A stretch of DNA of 64,000 nt from positions 112,216 through 176,215 of the forward strand of contig MKTT01000087.1 in assembly GCA_001898385.1 (NCBI GenBank). Reading direction: 5' to 3'. The notes beneath the pieces are model-generated. The model did not search any database. It was given only the letters and a program-made list of their open reading frames with translations, and had not been told where the DNA came from. This stretch comes from Planctomycetales bacterium 71-10 (lineage in GTDB: Bacteria; Planctomycetota; Planctomycetia; Isosphaerales; Isosphaeraceae). Positions 7,590-17,900 of the stretch are shown here, one piece after another; the stretch's first letter is position 1, and every line of letters begins with the position of its first letter. A program made the translations under genes and the position numbers.

Positions 7590-8360
7590 GTGGCCACCGA
7601 CCCCTCGCCCGCCCCCGCCGTCCGCCTGGCGGGCCTGACCTACGACTATCCCGACGGCCGTCGCGCCCTCGACGGCGTCGACCTGGCCATCGCCGCCGGC
7701 GAGTCGGCCGCGCTCGTCGGCCCCAACGGGGCGGGCAAGAGCACGCTGCTGCTCCACCTGAACGGCCTGCTCCCCGGCCGTCGCGGGATCGGCCGCCGCC
7801 CCGCGCCGTCGGTCTGGATCGACGGCCTCGACGCCTCCCGCGAGGGCGCGGCGGTCCGGCGCAAGGTCGGGCTGCTGTTCCAGGACCCCGACGACCAGCT
7901 CTTCTCGACGACCGTCCTGGAGGACGTGGCGTTCGGCCCGCTGAACCTCGGCATGGCCAAGGGCGAGGCCCGACGGCTGGCGATGGAATGCCTGGACCGC
8001 GTGGGGCTCGCGGAGGCGGCCGATCGGCCGCCGCATCATTTGAGCTTCGGCGAGCGCAAACGCGTCTGCCTGGCGGGCGTCCTGGCGTGCGAGCCCTCGG
8101 TGCTGGTCCTGGACGAGCCGACCGCGAACCTCGACCCTCGGGGCCGTCGCCGGTTCATCGAGCTGATCCGCTCGCTCACGGCCACCAAGCTCATCGCCAC
8201 CCACGACCTGGAGATGGTCCTGGAGGTCTGCCCGCGCACCGTGCTGCTCGACGCCGGCAAGGTCGTCGCCGACGGGCCCTCGCGGGCGATCCTGGACGAC
8301 GCCGTCCTGATGGAAGCCCACGGCCTCGAACGCCCGCTCAGCCTCCTCATCGGCCGGTGA
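7590..8360 (+). CDS. cbiO: ECF transporter ATPase, CbiO/NikO
   Basis: ABC ATPase that powers the CbiM/CbiQ metal importer. All nucleotide-binding motifs are present: Walker A GPNGAGKST (44-52), Q-loop LLFQDPDDQLF, signature LSFGERKR (the usual second G is F, a common ECF variant), Walker B VLVLDEPTANLDP and the switch histidine in IATHD. The start is GTG 7590, three bases after the stop of cbiQ; the same transcript should cover all three genes. Its last 14 bases overlap the 3' end of the convergent kinase gene. Length 256 residues. Confidence 0.92.
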   Translation: MATDPSPAPAVRLAGLTYDYPDGRRALDGVDLAIAAGESAALVGPNGAGKSTLLLHLNGLLPGRRGIGRRPAPSVWIDGLDASREGAAVRRKVGLLFQDPDDQLFSTTVLEDVAFGPLNLGMAKGEARRLAMECLDRVGLAEAADRPPHHLSFGERKRVCLAGVLACEPSVLVLDEPTANLDPRGRRRFIELIRSLTATKLIATHDLEMVLEVCPRTVLLDAGKVVADGPSRAILDDAVLMEAHGLERPLSLLIGR

Positions 8361-11300
8361 CGGGCTTTCGGGCCAGGGCGGCGGCGTAGCCGGGCCGGCC
8401 GCGGAGGGACGCCAGGTCGGGATCGATCGCGGCCCGGTCGGCGGGGAAGCCGGAGCGGATCGCGCGGCCCAGCAGGTCGACGGCGCGGGGGGCGTCGCCC
8501 AGGATCGCCAGGGCGCACGCGGCGTTGTAGAGGCGGTTGGGGGTCGGGTTGGCGACCAGGCGGTCGACGTCGTCCAGGGTCCCGCGGTCGCCCCGCCGCG
8601 CCCGCTCCAGGGCCCGCAGCTCGACCGCCTCGTACAGCCCCGGGTCCGCCGCGACGGCCAGGTCCAGGTGGGCGAGGGCCGCGTCGCGGTCGCGCGAGCG
8701 GACGACGCGCGCCATCCCGTAGTGGGCCAGGGCGTGTCCGGGCTCCTCGGCCAGCGCGGCCCGGAAATCCCGGGCCGCCGAGACCGGGTCGGAGTCCAGC
8801 CGAACCACGCCTCGCGCCGCGTGGAGGTCGGGCGAGGGCGATCGGGCCAGGAGGTCGTCGAACAGCCGCTCGGCCTCGTCGCCCTTGCCCTGCCGCATGA
8901 GGGCGTCGGCGAGGGCCGCGGCGAGGCGGGCGTCGGCCTTGCCCTGGCGCGCGACGTCCCGCAGGTCGGCCTCGGCCCGGTCGGGGAGGTCCAGTTCCAG
9001 CTCGACGAGCCCCCGGTCGGCGCGGGCCTCGGCGAACGTCGGGTCGAGGGCGAGCGCCCGGGTGTAGGCGTCGAGCGCCTCGCGCGGGCGGGCGGCCCGG
9101 GCCAGGGCGAGGCCGCGGTTGAAGTGGCCCCACGCGAAGTCCGGCCGCGAGACGACGCAGGCCGTGAAGTCGGCGACGGCGTCCTCGAACCGCCCCTGCT
9201 CGAAGTGGCAGTGCCCCAGCGCGAACCAGGCCCAGAACGAGGTGAGGTCGAGGTCCGTCGCCGTGCGGAGCGACCGCTCGGCCGCCGCGAGGTCGCCGTC
9301 GGCGAACTGGACCATGCCCAGCGCCGTCCAGTCCTGGCAGGTGGACGCGGGGCGGGCCTCGGCCTCGCGACGATCCGCCGCCGCGCCGGCCGCGTCGCCG
9401 AGCGCCGCCCGGTAGCGGGCGCGTCGGCGATAGAGGATGGATGGGGCGTCGCCCGCGGCCTCCTCCAGCCCATCGAGCCGCGCGACGGCCTCCTCCAGCG
9501 CGTCGCGGCGGGCCGCCTCGGGGGCCTTCCTCGCCAGGACGACGCGGGCGTGGGCCGACTGGAGGACCAGCTCGACCACCGAGCGTCGGACGTCGCCGCG
9601 CTCGTCCGCGCCGAGCCGGCGCGTCCAGGCGCCGCCGAGGACGCCGCGGGCCTCGTCCACGCCGGCGGCGTCGAGCGTCGCGGCGGCCAGGTCGAGCCCC
9701 CGGCCGACGCGGGACGGGTCGCCGAACGTGTTGAGCAGGAACCGGCATTCCAGGGCGTCGCGCTGGAACTGTCGCAGCTTGAGCCGCGCGTGCAGCCCCT
9801 GCATCGCCTCGAAGACCTGCCACGATCCGAACAGCAGCAGGACGATCAGGGCGACCGCCCCGAAGGCGACCGAGGACGACGAGCAGGCCGAGGGGTGCCG
9901 CCGCGCCCACTTGCGCGCCCGTTCCGCCAGGCTGGGCTCCGGGCCGTGCTTCATCGGCAGGTCTTCGAGGAACCGCCCCAGGTCCTCCGCCAGCTCCCCC
10001 GCGCCGCGATGCCGACGGCCCGGGTCGGGGTCGAGGCACTTGGCGACGAGGGCGTCGAGGCTGGGGGGGACCTCGGGGCGGCGGGAGCGGATCGAAGGCG
10101 CGCCGGCGCGCCGTTCGGCGAGCATCCGGCGGAGCGTCGCGAGCGAGCCGCCCCCGGCCGCCGGGTTCTGGAACGCCGGCTCGCCCGCGAGCATCTCGAA
10201 CAGGATCAGGCCCAGCGAATAGAGGTCGGACCGCTCGTCGACCGCGCCGGGCGGCGTGGCCCCCTCCGGGTCGAGGGCGTCGAGGTGTTCGGGCGCCATG
10301 TAGGGGAGGGTGCCGCCCAGCATCGCCCGGGCGACCGATTCATCGTCCTCGCCCGCGCCGCCGGGCGCCGCGTCCACGGAGAGGTTGAAGTCCAGGAGCA
10401 TCGGCGTCCCGTCGCCCGCGATCAGGACGTTCGACGGCTTCAGGTCGCGGTGCAGCAGGCCCCGGGAATGGGCGTGGTCGAGCCCCTCGGCCAGCCGGGC
10501 GACGATCCACGCCGCGGCGCGCACGGGGTCGGCGCCGCGCAGGAAGCGGCGGGACGGGAGCCGCTCGTCCCGGGCCTCCTCACCCCCCTCGGCCTCGTCC
10601 CGCCGCTCGCGAAGCAGCCGGAGCGGGGCGAACCGGCGCGAGGGGCGATCCAACCCCGATGGCGAGGAGGGGGCGGGGCGGGGGGCGGTCGCGGGCGGGT
10701 CGACGCGGATCGAGGCCCCCTCGCGCGACGGATCGGGCCGCCGCGCAGGGCGGGTCGACTCGACGGCCTGCGCCGGCAGCCGGCGAGAGAGCATGTCGAG
10801 GGCGTCGACCAGGCTCCGGCCGCGCGAATCCGGCCCGCGAGCGGCCCACGACTCCTCCAGCACCTGGGCCAGGTTCGCGCCGCCGAAGTAGGGCATGCAG
10901 AGCAGCCGAAGGCCGGTCGCGGGGTCGTCCCGGACGGAATGCACGGGGACGATGTTCGCGTGCTGGAGCCGGGCCAGGGCCTGGGGCTCGTCCCCCTCGG
11001 CCGCCGAGACCTTCAGGGCCACGAGCCTCCCCCCCAGGCTGGCCTCGCGGGCGAGGAAGACGCGGGCGAACGCCCCGCGGCCCAACTCGGCGACCAACCG
11101 GAATCCGCCCACCTCCGCCCCCACCCGGGGGAGTTCCGGGTCGGAGGCCCCGCCCCCCCGCCCGGGCGCGGGCCCGGTCGAGGACACGGACCAGGCCGTG
11201 GACGCGGAGATGGGCTCCTCGAAATCCAACGCCGCCTCCCGGGCGGCCGATTCCGAGGCCGGCCGGGACGGCAGGGCGCGGTGCGGGGCGGGTTGGTAAG

Positions 11301-11370
11301 AGTCGAGCGACCGCTCGGACTCCAGGTCCCAGTCGGCGAACGGCGTGTCGTCCGGTCGGTCCACGGCCAT
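8347..11370 (-). CDS. Membrane-anchored serine/threonine kinase with TPR C-terminal domain
   Basis: A Hanks-type protein kinase of 1,007 residues. The catalytic domain runs from about 90 to 460: glycine loop GRGAF (97-101), VALK (K120), HRDLKPSN (307-314), DFN (327-329, with Asn for Gly in the usual DFG, common in planctomycete kinases) and GTLPYMAPE. An insert of about 100 residues rich in Ser, Pro and Arg (180-280) separates the two kinase lobes. A membrane helix (VALIVLLLFGSW) follows, then an outside or periplasmic segment with many TPR-like helical repeats for protein contacts. ATG 11370 has GGAGGAGG six bases upstream; a longer in-frame reading through the HD-GYP gene is rejected. Its 3' end overlaps cbiO. 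Confidence 0.88.
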   Translation of the reverse strand: MAVDRPDDTPFADWDLESERSLDSYQPAPHRALPSRPASESAAREAALDFEEPISASTAWSVSSTGPAPGRGGGASDPELPRVGAEVGGFRLVAELGRGAFARVFLAREASLGGRLVALKVSAAEGDEPQALARLQHANIVPVHSVRDDPATGLRLLCMPYFGGANLAQVLEESWAARGPDSRGRSLVDALDMLSRRLPAQAVESTRPARRPDPSREGASIRVDPPATAPRPAPSSPSGLDRPSRRFAPLRLLRERRDEAEGGEEARDERLPSRRFLRGADPVRAAAWIVARLAEGLDHAHSRGLLHRDLKPSNVLIAGDGTPMLLDFNLSVDAAPGGAGEDDESVARAMLGGTLPYMAPEHLDALDPEGATPPGAVDERSDLYSLGLILFEMLAGEPAFQNPAAGGGSLATLRRMLAERRAGAPSIRSRRPEVPPSLDALVAKCLDPDPGRRHRGAGELAEDLGRFLEDLPMKHGPEPSLAERARKWARRHPSACSSSSVAFGAVALIVLLLFGSWQVFEAMQGLHARLKLRQFQRDALECRFLLNTFGDPSRVGRGLDLAAATLDAAGVDEARGVLGGAWTRRLGADERGDVRRSVVELVLQSAHARVVLARKAPEAARRDALEEAVARLDGLEEAAGDAPSILYRRRARYRAALGDAAGAAADRREAEARPASTCQDWTALGMVQFADGDLAAAERSLRTATDLDLTSFWAWFALGHCHFEQGRFEDAVADFTACVVSRPDFAWGHFNRGLALARAARPREALDAYTRALALDPTFAEARADRGLVELELDLPDRAEADLRDVARQGKADARLAAALADALMRQGKGDEAERLFDDLLARSPSPDLHAARGVVRLDSDPVSAARDFRAALAEEPGHALAHYGMARVVRSRDRDAALAHLDLAVAADPGLYEAVELRALERARRGDRGTLDDVDRLVANPTPNRLYNAACALAILGDAPRAVDLLGRAIRSGFPADRAAIDPDLASLRGRPGYAAALARKPVTGR

Positions 11371-11586
11371 CCCCAGCCTCCTCCATCCCCCCTCGCTCGC
11401 CTCGCCCCTCGCCAGGCGCGTCCATCCAACTCCGTAGGCCCGCGCCGCGGTGCTGTCCAGGGTGTGGCCTCGGGGCAACGTCCAGGGCCGGTTCGTCGGC
11501 ACGGGGCCCGGACGTGACCTATGGTTGGGGATGGAGCGTTCACGGGCCGACACCGGTCGCGGCGACCGACGGCGGGAGGGTTGATC

Positions 11587-12780
11587 ATGGGATCGGAAGT
11601 GGCCGAGCGGGCGTGGCGTGACGATTCGGCGGCGGGCGACTGGGCCAGGACCGGCCAGCCCGGCGTCGGGCCGAGGCCGGCCGACAAGGAGGAGCCGTCG
11701 GGCGAGGAGGGCGAGCACGTCGTGATCGGCCGCCTGATCCGCCGGCTGAAGATCTCCGACGCCCCGGCGCGGTTCCAAACGCTGGCGACCAACGTCCTCC
11801 GCGCCTCGCTCGGCGCCGGGGCCGCGGCCTGGGTCCCGGCCGACGACCACGAGGACGTCGTCGTCAGCGGGGAGATCCCGGGGATGTCGCCGCGGTCGTA
11901 TCGGCTCCTCGGCACCGCCCTGGGCCGCGACGGCGTGGCCGTCGTCGACGATCCGGCGGGCGCCCGCGCCGTCCACGCGCCGGAGTCGGTCCGGAGATTC
12001 GCGGCCGTCGCGGCCGGCTCGGCCGGCGCCCTGGTGGTCGTCAATCCGGTCGAGGGCCGCCCGATCGGGTCCCTGGAGGTCGAGCGGGCCCAGTATGTCG
12101 CCTCGCTGATCGCCACCCAGTCGCACAACGCGCGGATCTACGCGGAACTGAAAGATCTCCTCTTCGGGATCATCCGCGCCCTGACCGCGGCCATCGACGC
12201 CAAGGACCCGTACACCTCGGGCCACTCGGAGCGCGTGGCCCGGATCGCCGTCCGGCTCGCGGAGGAGATGGGGATGCCCCCGCAGAAGCGGAGCGACCTC
12301 TACCTGGCGGGCCTGCTGCACGACATCGGCAAGATCGGGATCGACGACGAGGTGCTGAAGAAGGGGGGGCCGCTGACGCCGCTGGAGTACCGCAAGATCC
12401 AGGCGCACGTCGAGATCGGCGTGACGATCCTCCAGGACCTGAAGAAGCTCCGCCACATCCTGCCGGGGGTCCGCCACCACCACGAGAGCCTGGACGGCTC
12501 CGGCTACCCCGACCACCTGGAAGGGGAGGAGATCCCGATGGAGGCCCGCATCCTCGCCGTCGCCGACTCGTTCGACGCGATGTCCAGCAACCGCCCCTAC
12601 CGCAAGCGACTCTCGCCGATGCAGATCGACGAGATCCTCGCCAAAGGCCGCGGCGTCCAGTGGGACCCGGTCGTGGTCGACGCCCTGATGTCCTGCCGGA
12701 TGGACGTCGAGGCCATCCGGCAGAAGGGCCTGGGCGACAGCCTCATCGGCGCCGTCGACGTCACGCTGGGCCGGCGATGA
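11587..12780 (+). CDS. GAF-like sensor with HD-GYP phosphodiesterase domain
   Basis: HD-GYP proteins typically hydrolyse cyclic di-GMP; this one is probably such a phosphodiesterase. Residues about 45-190 look like a GAF-type sensory domain. The catalytic part (about 195-390) contains GHSERVARI (212-220), LLHDIGKIG (243-251, the HD pair), HHHE (297-300), DGSGYP (303-308) and AVADSFDAM, all expected metal and GYP residues. No membrane helix is evident, so it should be cytosolic. ATG 11587 has GGGAGGG about seven bases upstream. It is divergent from the kinase gene and convergent with the LEPR-XLL gene. Length 397 residues. Confidence 0.9.
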   Translation: MGSEVAERAWRDDSAAGDWARTGQPGVGPRPADKEEPSGEEGEHVVIGRLIRRLKISDAPARFQTLATNVLRASLGAGAAAWVPADDHEDVVVSGEIPGMSPRSYRLLGTALGRDGVAVVDDPAGARAVHAPESVRRFAAVAAGSAGALVVVNPVEGRPIGSLEVERAQYVASLIATQSHNARIYAELKDLLFGIIRALTAAIDAKDPYTSGHSERVARIAVRLAEEMGMPPQKRSDLYLAGLLHDIGKIGIDDEVLKKGGPLTPLEYRKIQAHVEIGVTILQDLKKLRHILPGVRHHHESLDGSGYPDHLEGEEIPMEARILAVADSFDAMSSNRPYRKRLSPMQIDEILAKGRGVQWDPVVVDALMSCRMDVEAIRQKGLGDSLIGAVDVTLGRR

Positions 12781-12788
12781 GGCCGGCC
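12769..12788. terminator. Hairpin at the convergent end of the HD-GYP and LEPR-XLL genes
   Basis: GGCCGGC (12769-12775) pairs with GCCGGCC (12782-12788) around a six-base loop that contains the HD-GYP stop codon. There is no T-run. It could serve both converging genes. Confidence 0.35.
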
Positions 12789-12802
12789 CCGTTGCAGCCC
12801 CC

Positions 12803-14563
12803 TCAACCGGCGTCCGTCCGCCGCCTCCTCGCGGGGCGGGGCCTGCGGCGGAACTTCCGGCGGGCCAGGGCGATCAGGTCGGGATAGAGCGGGCCGGACG
12901 CCAGGCCCATCCCGATGAGGAAGCCCAGGGCGCGGGTGGCGAGGCCGGCGCGGGCCACCTCGACCTCGGCCTCGTCGGCCCCGGAGCCGAGGGCGTCGGC
13001 CAGGAGGGGAGCCTCCTCCTGCGCGGCCCCGACGGCGCTGGCGGCGAGGTCGTCGGCGTCGCGCGAGCCCTCGCCGACGCCGAGGCCGGCGACCACGATC
13101 GGGACGCCGCCGGGCCCGCGCAGGGTGGTCAGGGCGGGGTCGGCGTCGGAGGGCCCGCCGCGATCGCCGCGGGCCTTGACGGCCAGGATGAGCTCCAGGT
13201 CCAGGTCGGCCCCGAAGGCCGCCAGGCCGCCGCCCTGCGATCGCGGGCCGCGGCCGGCGGTCGGCGTGGGCTCGTCGGACGTCGTCGCCAGGACGGGCCC
13301 CAGGGCCGCGGCCGTGCGCGACACGAGCGGGCCGAGGTAGACCACGACGGGCCCTTCGTCGGCCAGGTCGACGTCGGCGTCGGCGGCGCCCGAGGTCGTC
13401 GAGACCGCGACGCGGGGCCCAGGACCGCTCTCCGAGGCCGTCGTCGTCGCGGGCTCCGCGGCCGGCGCGAGCGGGCCGATCGCCGTCGAGACGTCGGTGC
13501 GTCCGAGCGTGACGATGTAGGGCGTCCCGCCGTCGGACACCTTAGTAGCAGTGGCCGACGCGCCCCCGCCCGGGGCGCCGACGTCGTTCCGCCGGATGCT
13601 CAGCTCGAAATACGTCCCGTCCAAGGGCGACGCGTCGCCCTCGTCGTCGACCGTCTCCTCGACGCCGTCCGGCCCGTCCGTCACCTGACCTGCAGGTCCG
13701 CTCGGCATGAGGGAGGCCATCGACACGAGCCGGACGACGATCTCGCCCCCAGTCGGAGCCCCATTGATGGAGATATAGAGGGTCTGGGAGGGGCCGTCGC
13801 CGAGGATCGAGACGCCGGTGATGCGCGACAGCATCTCGCCCCCCCGGCCGATCAGGAAGACCTGATCGATCCGGGGCATGAAGGGCTCGCCCTCGTCCTG
13901 CGGCGTCAGGCCCAGGGTCAGCGTCCGGGTGAACGGCCCGACGGGGATCCGCAGGGCGGTCGACTTCATGCCGTCGATCGAGCCGGTGTACGAATAGCTG
14001 GTCGTCCACGGCATCCTGGGGGTCGCGGCCAGTTCTTCCGGCGATGGGGGGCCGACCTCGGGCTGCGGCCCGTATCCTTCCGCGGGCGAAAAATCGGTCC
14101 CCGCGGGCATTTGCGGCCAGACCGTCGTGGCCGGGGCGTTGAGCGTCGCCGCATCCGGCCCGCTCGTCGACCAGATCGAATTCCCCGCGTCGTCCTGGAC
14201 CAGCAGGGACGACGTGCGAATCGCCAGGGGGAGGAGCGCGACGGCCGTATCGGTCCTCCACTCGCTCCCGGACGCGAATCCGATCGCGACGGGGGGACGC
14301 GGGCCGGAATCGGACGCCGTCGCCTCCGCCGTCATCCCGCCGAACTCGACCGCCGGGGGCGGGATGGCGATCAACCCGAGGCCGTCGATCATCCCCGGAG
14401 ACGTCGCGGGCTCGGCGTCGGCGCTCAAAAGCACGCGGCCTTCCAGGGGTTCGACGAGTCGGAAAGTCTGGAAGCGACCAGGGTTCGATCGACGACGATC
14501 CGGCCGACGCGTCGTCGGTCGGAATCCTCGCCATAGTCCCTGAAGGAATGTCGCCACCATCAT
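12803..14563 (-). CDS. Large exported protein with LEPR-XLL motif, function unknown
   Basis: An exported or surface protein of about 586 residues. Near residue 40 comes LVEPLEGRVLLSAD, an almost canonical LEPR-XLL motif preceded by an Arg-rich stretch. The body is rich in Ala, Gly, Pro, Thr and Asp with beta-strand-like segments and no enzymatic motif. The end has a hydrophobic stretch (FLIGMGLASGPLYPDLI) followed by an Arg-rich tail (RRKFRRRPRPARRRR), an arrangement resembling a membrane-anchored or sorted C-terminus. The start is uncertain: tandem ATGs at 14563/14560 have GGAG immediately upstream, while TTG 14596 has GAGGAG at only two bases. The LEPR motif is downstream of either. Confidence 0.7.
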   Translation of the reverse strand: MMVATFLQGLWRGFRPTTRRPDRRRSNPGRFQTFRLVEPLEGRVLLSADAEPATSPGMIDGLGLIAIPPPAVEFGGMTAEATASDSGPRPPVAIGFASGSEWRTDTAVALLPLAIRTSSLLVQDDAGNSIWSTSGPDAATLNAPATTVWPQMPAGTDFSPAEGYGPQPEVGPPSPEELAATPRMPWTTSYSYTGSIDGMKSTALRIPVGPFTRTLTLGLTPQDEGEPFMPRIDQVFLIGRGGEMLSRITGVSILGDGPSQTLYISINGAPTGGEIVVRLVSMASLMPSGPAGQVTDGPDGVEETVDDEGDASPLDGTYFELSIRRNDVGAPGGGASATATKVSDGGTPYIVTLGRTDVSTAIGPLAPAAEPATTTASESGPGPRVAVSTTSGAADADVDLADEGPVVVYLGPLVSRTAAALGPVLATTSDEPTPTAGRGPRSQGGGLAAFGADLDLELILAVKARGDRGGPSDADPALTTLRGPGGVPIVVAGLGVGEGSRDADDLAASAVGAAQEEAPLLADALGSGADEAEVEVARAGLATRALGFLIGMGLASGPLYPDLIALARRKFRRRPRPARRRRTDAG

Positions 14564-14922
14564 CTCCGGCCGCAGGTCTCGTCGCCCGAGTTTCAAGGCT
14601 CCTCGCCCGTCCGTCGCCTCGACGGCGGTTTGAGGCGCATGGGAAGCCCCCAGACTTTACGCCTTATGGATTCCAGTCGCAATCGGCCGACAACCGGCGT
14701 CACGCTCGCCGCGATTTCTTGCGCAGGCGGCAAGGATCGCCCCCACGCCGGGCGATTCGGCCGACGGACGAGCCCCTCGACTAAGGAAGGGCCGCCTGCG
14801 ACGTTGGATCCCGTAGGCTCCGCGCCGGATCGGAACCGTCGTGCGGCCTGCGCATCCAAAGGGGGGCGTCCGCCACGCGCCCGGCGACCCTCTCCCCATG
14901 TCCAATCGCGGAGGACGACCTC
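14564..14922. other. Intergenic region between divergent LEPR-XLL and A2M genes
   Basis: About 360 bases containing the leftward promoter listed separately and the GGAGG serving GTG 14923. I found no convincing rightward promoter, RNA gene or repeat. Confidence 0.4.
14654..14682 (-). promoter_or_regulatory. Sigma70-like promoter for the LEPR-XLL protein gene
   Basis: On the minus strand TTGCGA (14682-14677) and TAAAGT (14659-14654) are separated by 17 bases, each matching consensus at four positions. The predicted start near 14646 gives a leader of 50-85 bases. Confidence 0.42.
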
Positions 14923-17900
14923 GTGACGCCCAGAATCCCGCAACGGCACGGCCTGGCGATCGCCCTCGCGATCCTCGCGGCGGCCTCGACCGCCCGGGGC
15001 GAGGAGCCCAAGGGAAGCCCCCCCGCCGCCGCCCCGGCCGTCCCCGGCGACGTCGTGGCCGCCCTCCAGGAGCGCAAATTCGCCGAAGCCCGCCCGGCCC
15101 TGGCCGCCCTCCGCGAGCGGGCGGGCACCGATGACGACCGAGCCTACCTGGACTTCCTATCCGCCGTGGCCGACCGGCTCGACGGCCGCCGCGACGCCGC
15201 CCGCGACACGCTCCGCAAGGCGATGCTGGACTTCCCCAAGAGCGTGTGGCTCCCCAAGATCCGCTACGAGCTGGCCGCCCTGGAGCTGGCCTCCGGCGAT
15301 CCCGCCCGCGCCGAGGAGCTGGCGCGGGCGTCGGCCGCCCCGCTGCTGGCCGACGAACGCAAGGACCGGCTGGCCGAGGTCTACAAGTCGTTCGCCCGGG
15401 GCCTGCTCAAGCCCGACGACCCCGTGACGCCCCCCGATCCCCAGGCCGCCCGCGACCTGCTGGACCAGGCCCGGCTGCTCGCCAAGGGGGCCGCGACGAA
15501 GGCCGAGTTGACCGTCGAGATCGCCCGCGCCAGCCGCCTGCTGAACGATCACGCGAGGGCCGTCCTGGAGCTGGAAGCCCGGCTGAAAGACCACCCGGAC
15601 CTCCCCGGGCGGTCCGCGATCCGCTTCGCGCTCGGCGAGTCCCTCCGCGACGCCGGCCGCCCCCTGGACGCCCGCCTCGCCTGGTCGGACCTGGCCCGCG
15701 ACGTCGAGGTGATGAAGCCCGAGGCCCGCACCCCGGCCGACGACCGGGCCCGGGCCGACGCCCTCGCCGCCATCCCGTCCACCTACGGCATCCCGACGCC
15801 TAACGACTCCCGCAGCCTGGCGCTGGGCGTCTCCGCGCTGGAGCGGTTCCTGGCGGCGTATCCGGCCCACCCTCGCGCCGTCCGCGCCGCGTTCGAGATC
15901 GGCCAGGCGAACATGAACGCGGGCCAGGCCGACGCCGCGCTCGCCGCCTTCGCCCGGTTCCTGAAGGGCGAGGGCTTCAAGGCGGAGTCGGACGAGGCCA
16001 AGAAAGAGCTGGCTCAGCTCGCGATGACGGCGACGTTCCTCTCGGGCCAAATCCTGCTGGGGCAGGGGAAGTTCGACGAGGCCGTTGCCGCCTGGCAGGG
16101 GTATCTCGCGAAGTTCCCGGACGGCCCCCAGGGGGCCGACGCCCAGCGCGCAATCCTCGACGCTCGGCTCGCCAAGGCCGTCGACCTCGTCCGCCTGGGC
16201 CGCGCCGGCGACGCCCGCGCCGTCTGGGCCGAGTTCGTCGCGCAGAACCCGCTCGACCCCCGCGTGCCGGAGGTCCTGTTCCAGTCGGGCCAGAGCCACC
16301 TGCCCGACAAGCAGTTCGACCAGGCGGTCGCCGCCTGGGCCGCGCTGATCAGCAAGTTCCCGGAGACCGAGCCCGCCGCGCACGCCCAGTTCCTCACCGG
16401 CACGATCCAGGAGGTCGAGAAGGGGACGCTCGCCGAGGCCGTCGAGACCTACAAGAAGATCAAGGCGCAGCCCTGGGCCAATGAAGCCGCCCAGCGGATC
16501 GCCGCGATGGAGGCGAAGGCGCTCACGGTCGTCACCCCTCGCGCCTTCCGCAGCGGCGAGGGGCCGTCCCTGAAGGTCTCCACGCGGAACCTGGAGCGGC
16601 TGACTTTCACGGCCTACAAGCTCAACGCGGAGTCGTACTTCCGCAAGAAGCACGGGTTCGAGAACGTGGAATCGCTCGACATCGGCCTGGTCGCGCCCGA
16701 CGCCGAGTGGACCGAGGACGTCCCCGGCTTCGCCAGGCTCAAGCCCGTCGAGGCCGACTACGCGCTGAAGAAGCTGGACGTCCCCGGCGTGTACGTCGTG
16801 AAGGTGACGGACCAGAAGACGCTCCAGGCGACGACGCTGGTGGTGGCGAGCGACCTGGACGCGATCGTGAAGACCTCGCGCGACCAGGTGCTCGTCTTCG
16901 CCCAGGACATGGCCACCGGCAAGGGGCGGCCGGACGCGCGGGTGCTGGTCTCGGACGGCGGCCAGGTGATCCTGGAAGGGAAGACCGGCCCCGACGGCGT
17001 CCTGCTCCACGACTGGAAGCCCGCGCGCGAGCCCGGCCGGTTGACGTACCTGCTCGTCGACGGCCCGCACGTCGCCGGGTCGAACCTGGGCGTGCAGCAG
17101 GGGGTGTCGCAGGGGCTCGCGGCGCGGGCCTACATCTACACGGACCGGCCCGCGTATCGGCCCGGCCAGACGGCCATGATCCGCGGCGTCGTCCGCGAGG
17201 CCGAGGCCGGGCGGTACGACAACGCCCCCGGCGCGGCGTACCGCTTCGAAGTGCTCGACTCGGCCGGCCGTCGGATCGCGGCGCGAGACGTGACGCTCTC
17301 GGAGTTCGGCACGTTCCACGAGTCGGTGCCGATCGACTCCGCGGCCCCCGCCGGCGCCTACCAGGTCCGCGTCTTCCGGCCGGGCAAGAGCGAGTTCGCG
17401 GGCGGCTTCCAGGTCCAGTCGTACCAGCTCCAGCCGATCGCCGTCTCGGTCGACCTGCCGAGGACCGTCTACTACCGCGGCGAGACGGTCGAGGCCGACG
17501 TGGTCGCCCGCTACCAGTACGGCGCGCCGGCGTCGGGCCGTGCGGTCGAGGCCGCGCTGCCCGACGGCCGGACGCTCCGAGGCCGGACCGACGCCGCGGG
17601 CAAATTCCACGTCGCGTTCCCGACCGGCGGCTTCGCCGAGTCCCAGCGCCTCGGCGTCGTCGCGTCGCTCCCCGAGGACGGCGTCCGCACGGCCGCGGCG
17701 CTGGTGGTCGTCGTGGAAGGGTTCAGCATCGGCGTGGCGACCGACCGCGACGTCTACCTGGACGGCGAGACCTTCGCCGTCCACGCCACGACGTTCGACG
17801 CCCTCGGCGCGCCCGTCGCGCAAGACCTCACCGCGGCGCTCATCAAGATCGTCGACGACCACGGCCGGGCCGTCGAGCGCGAGGTGGAGAAGAAGGCGCT

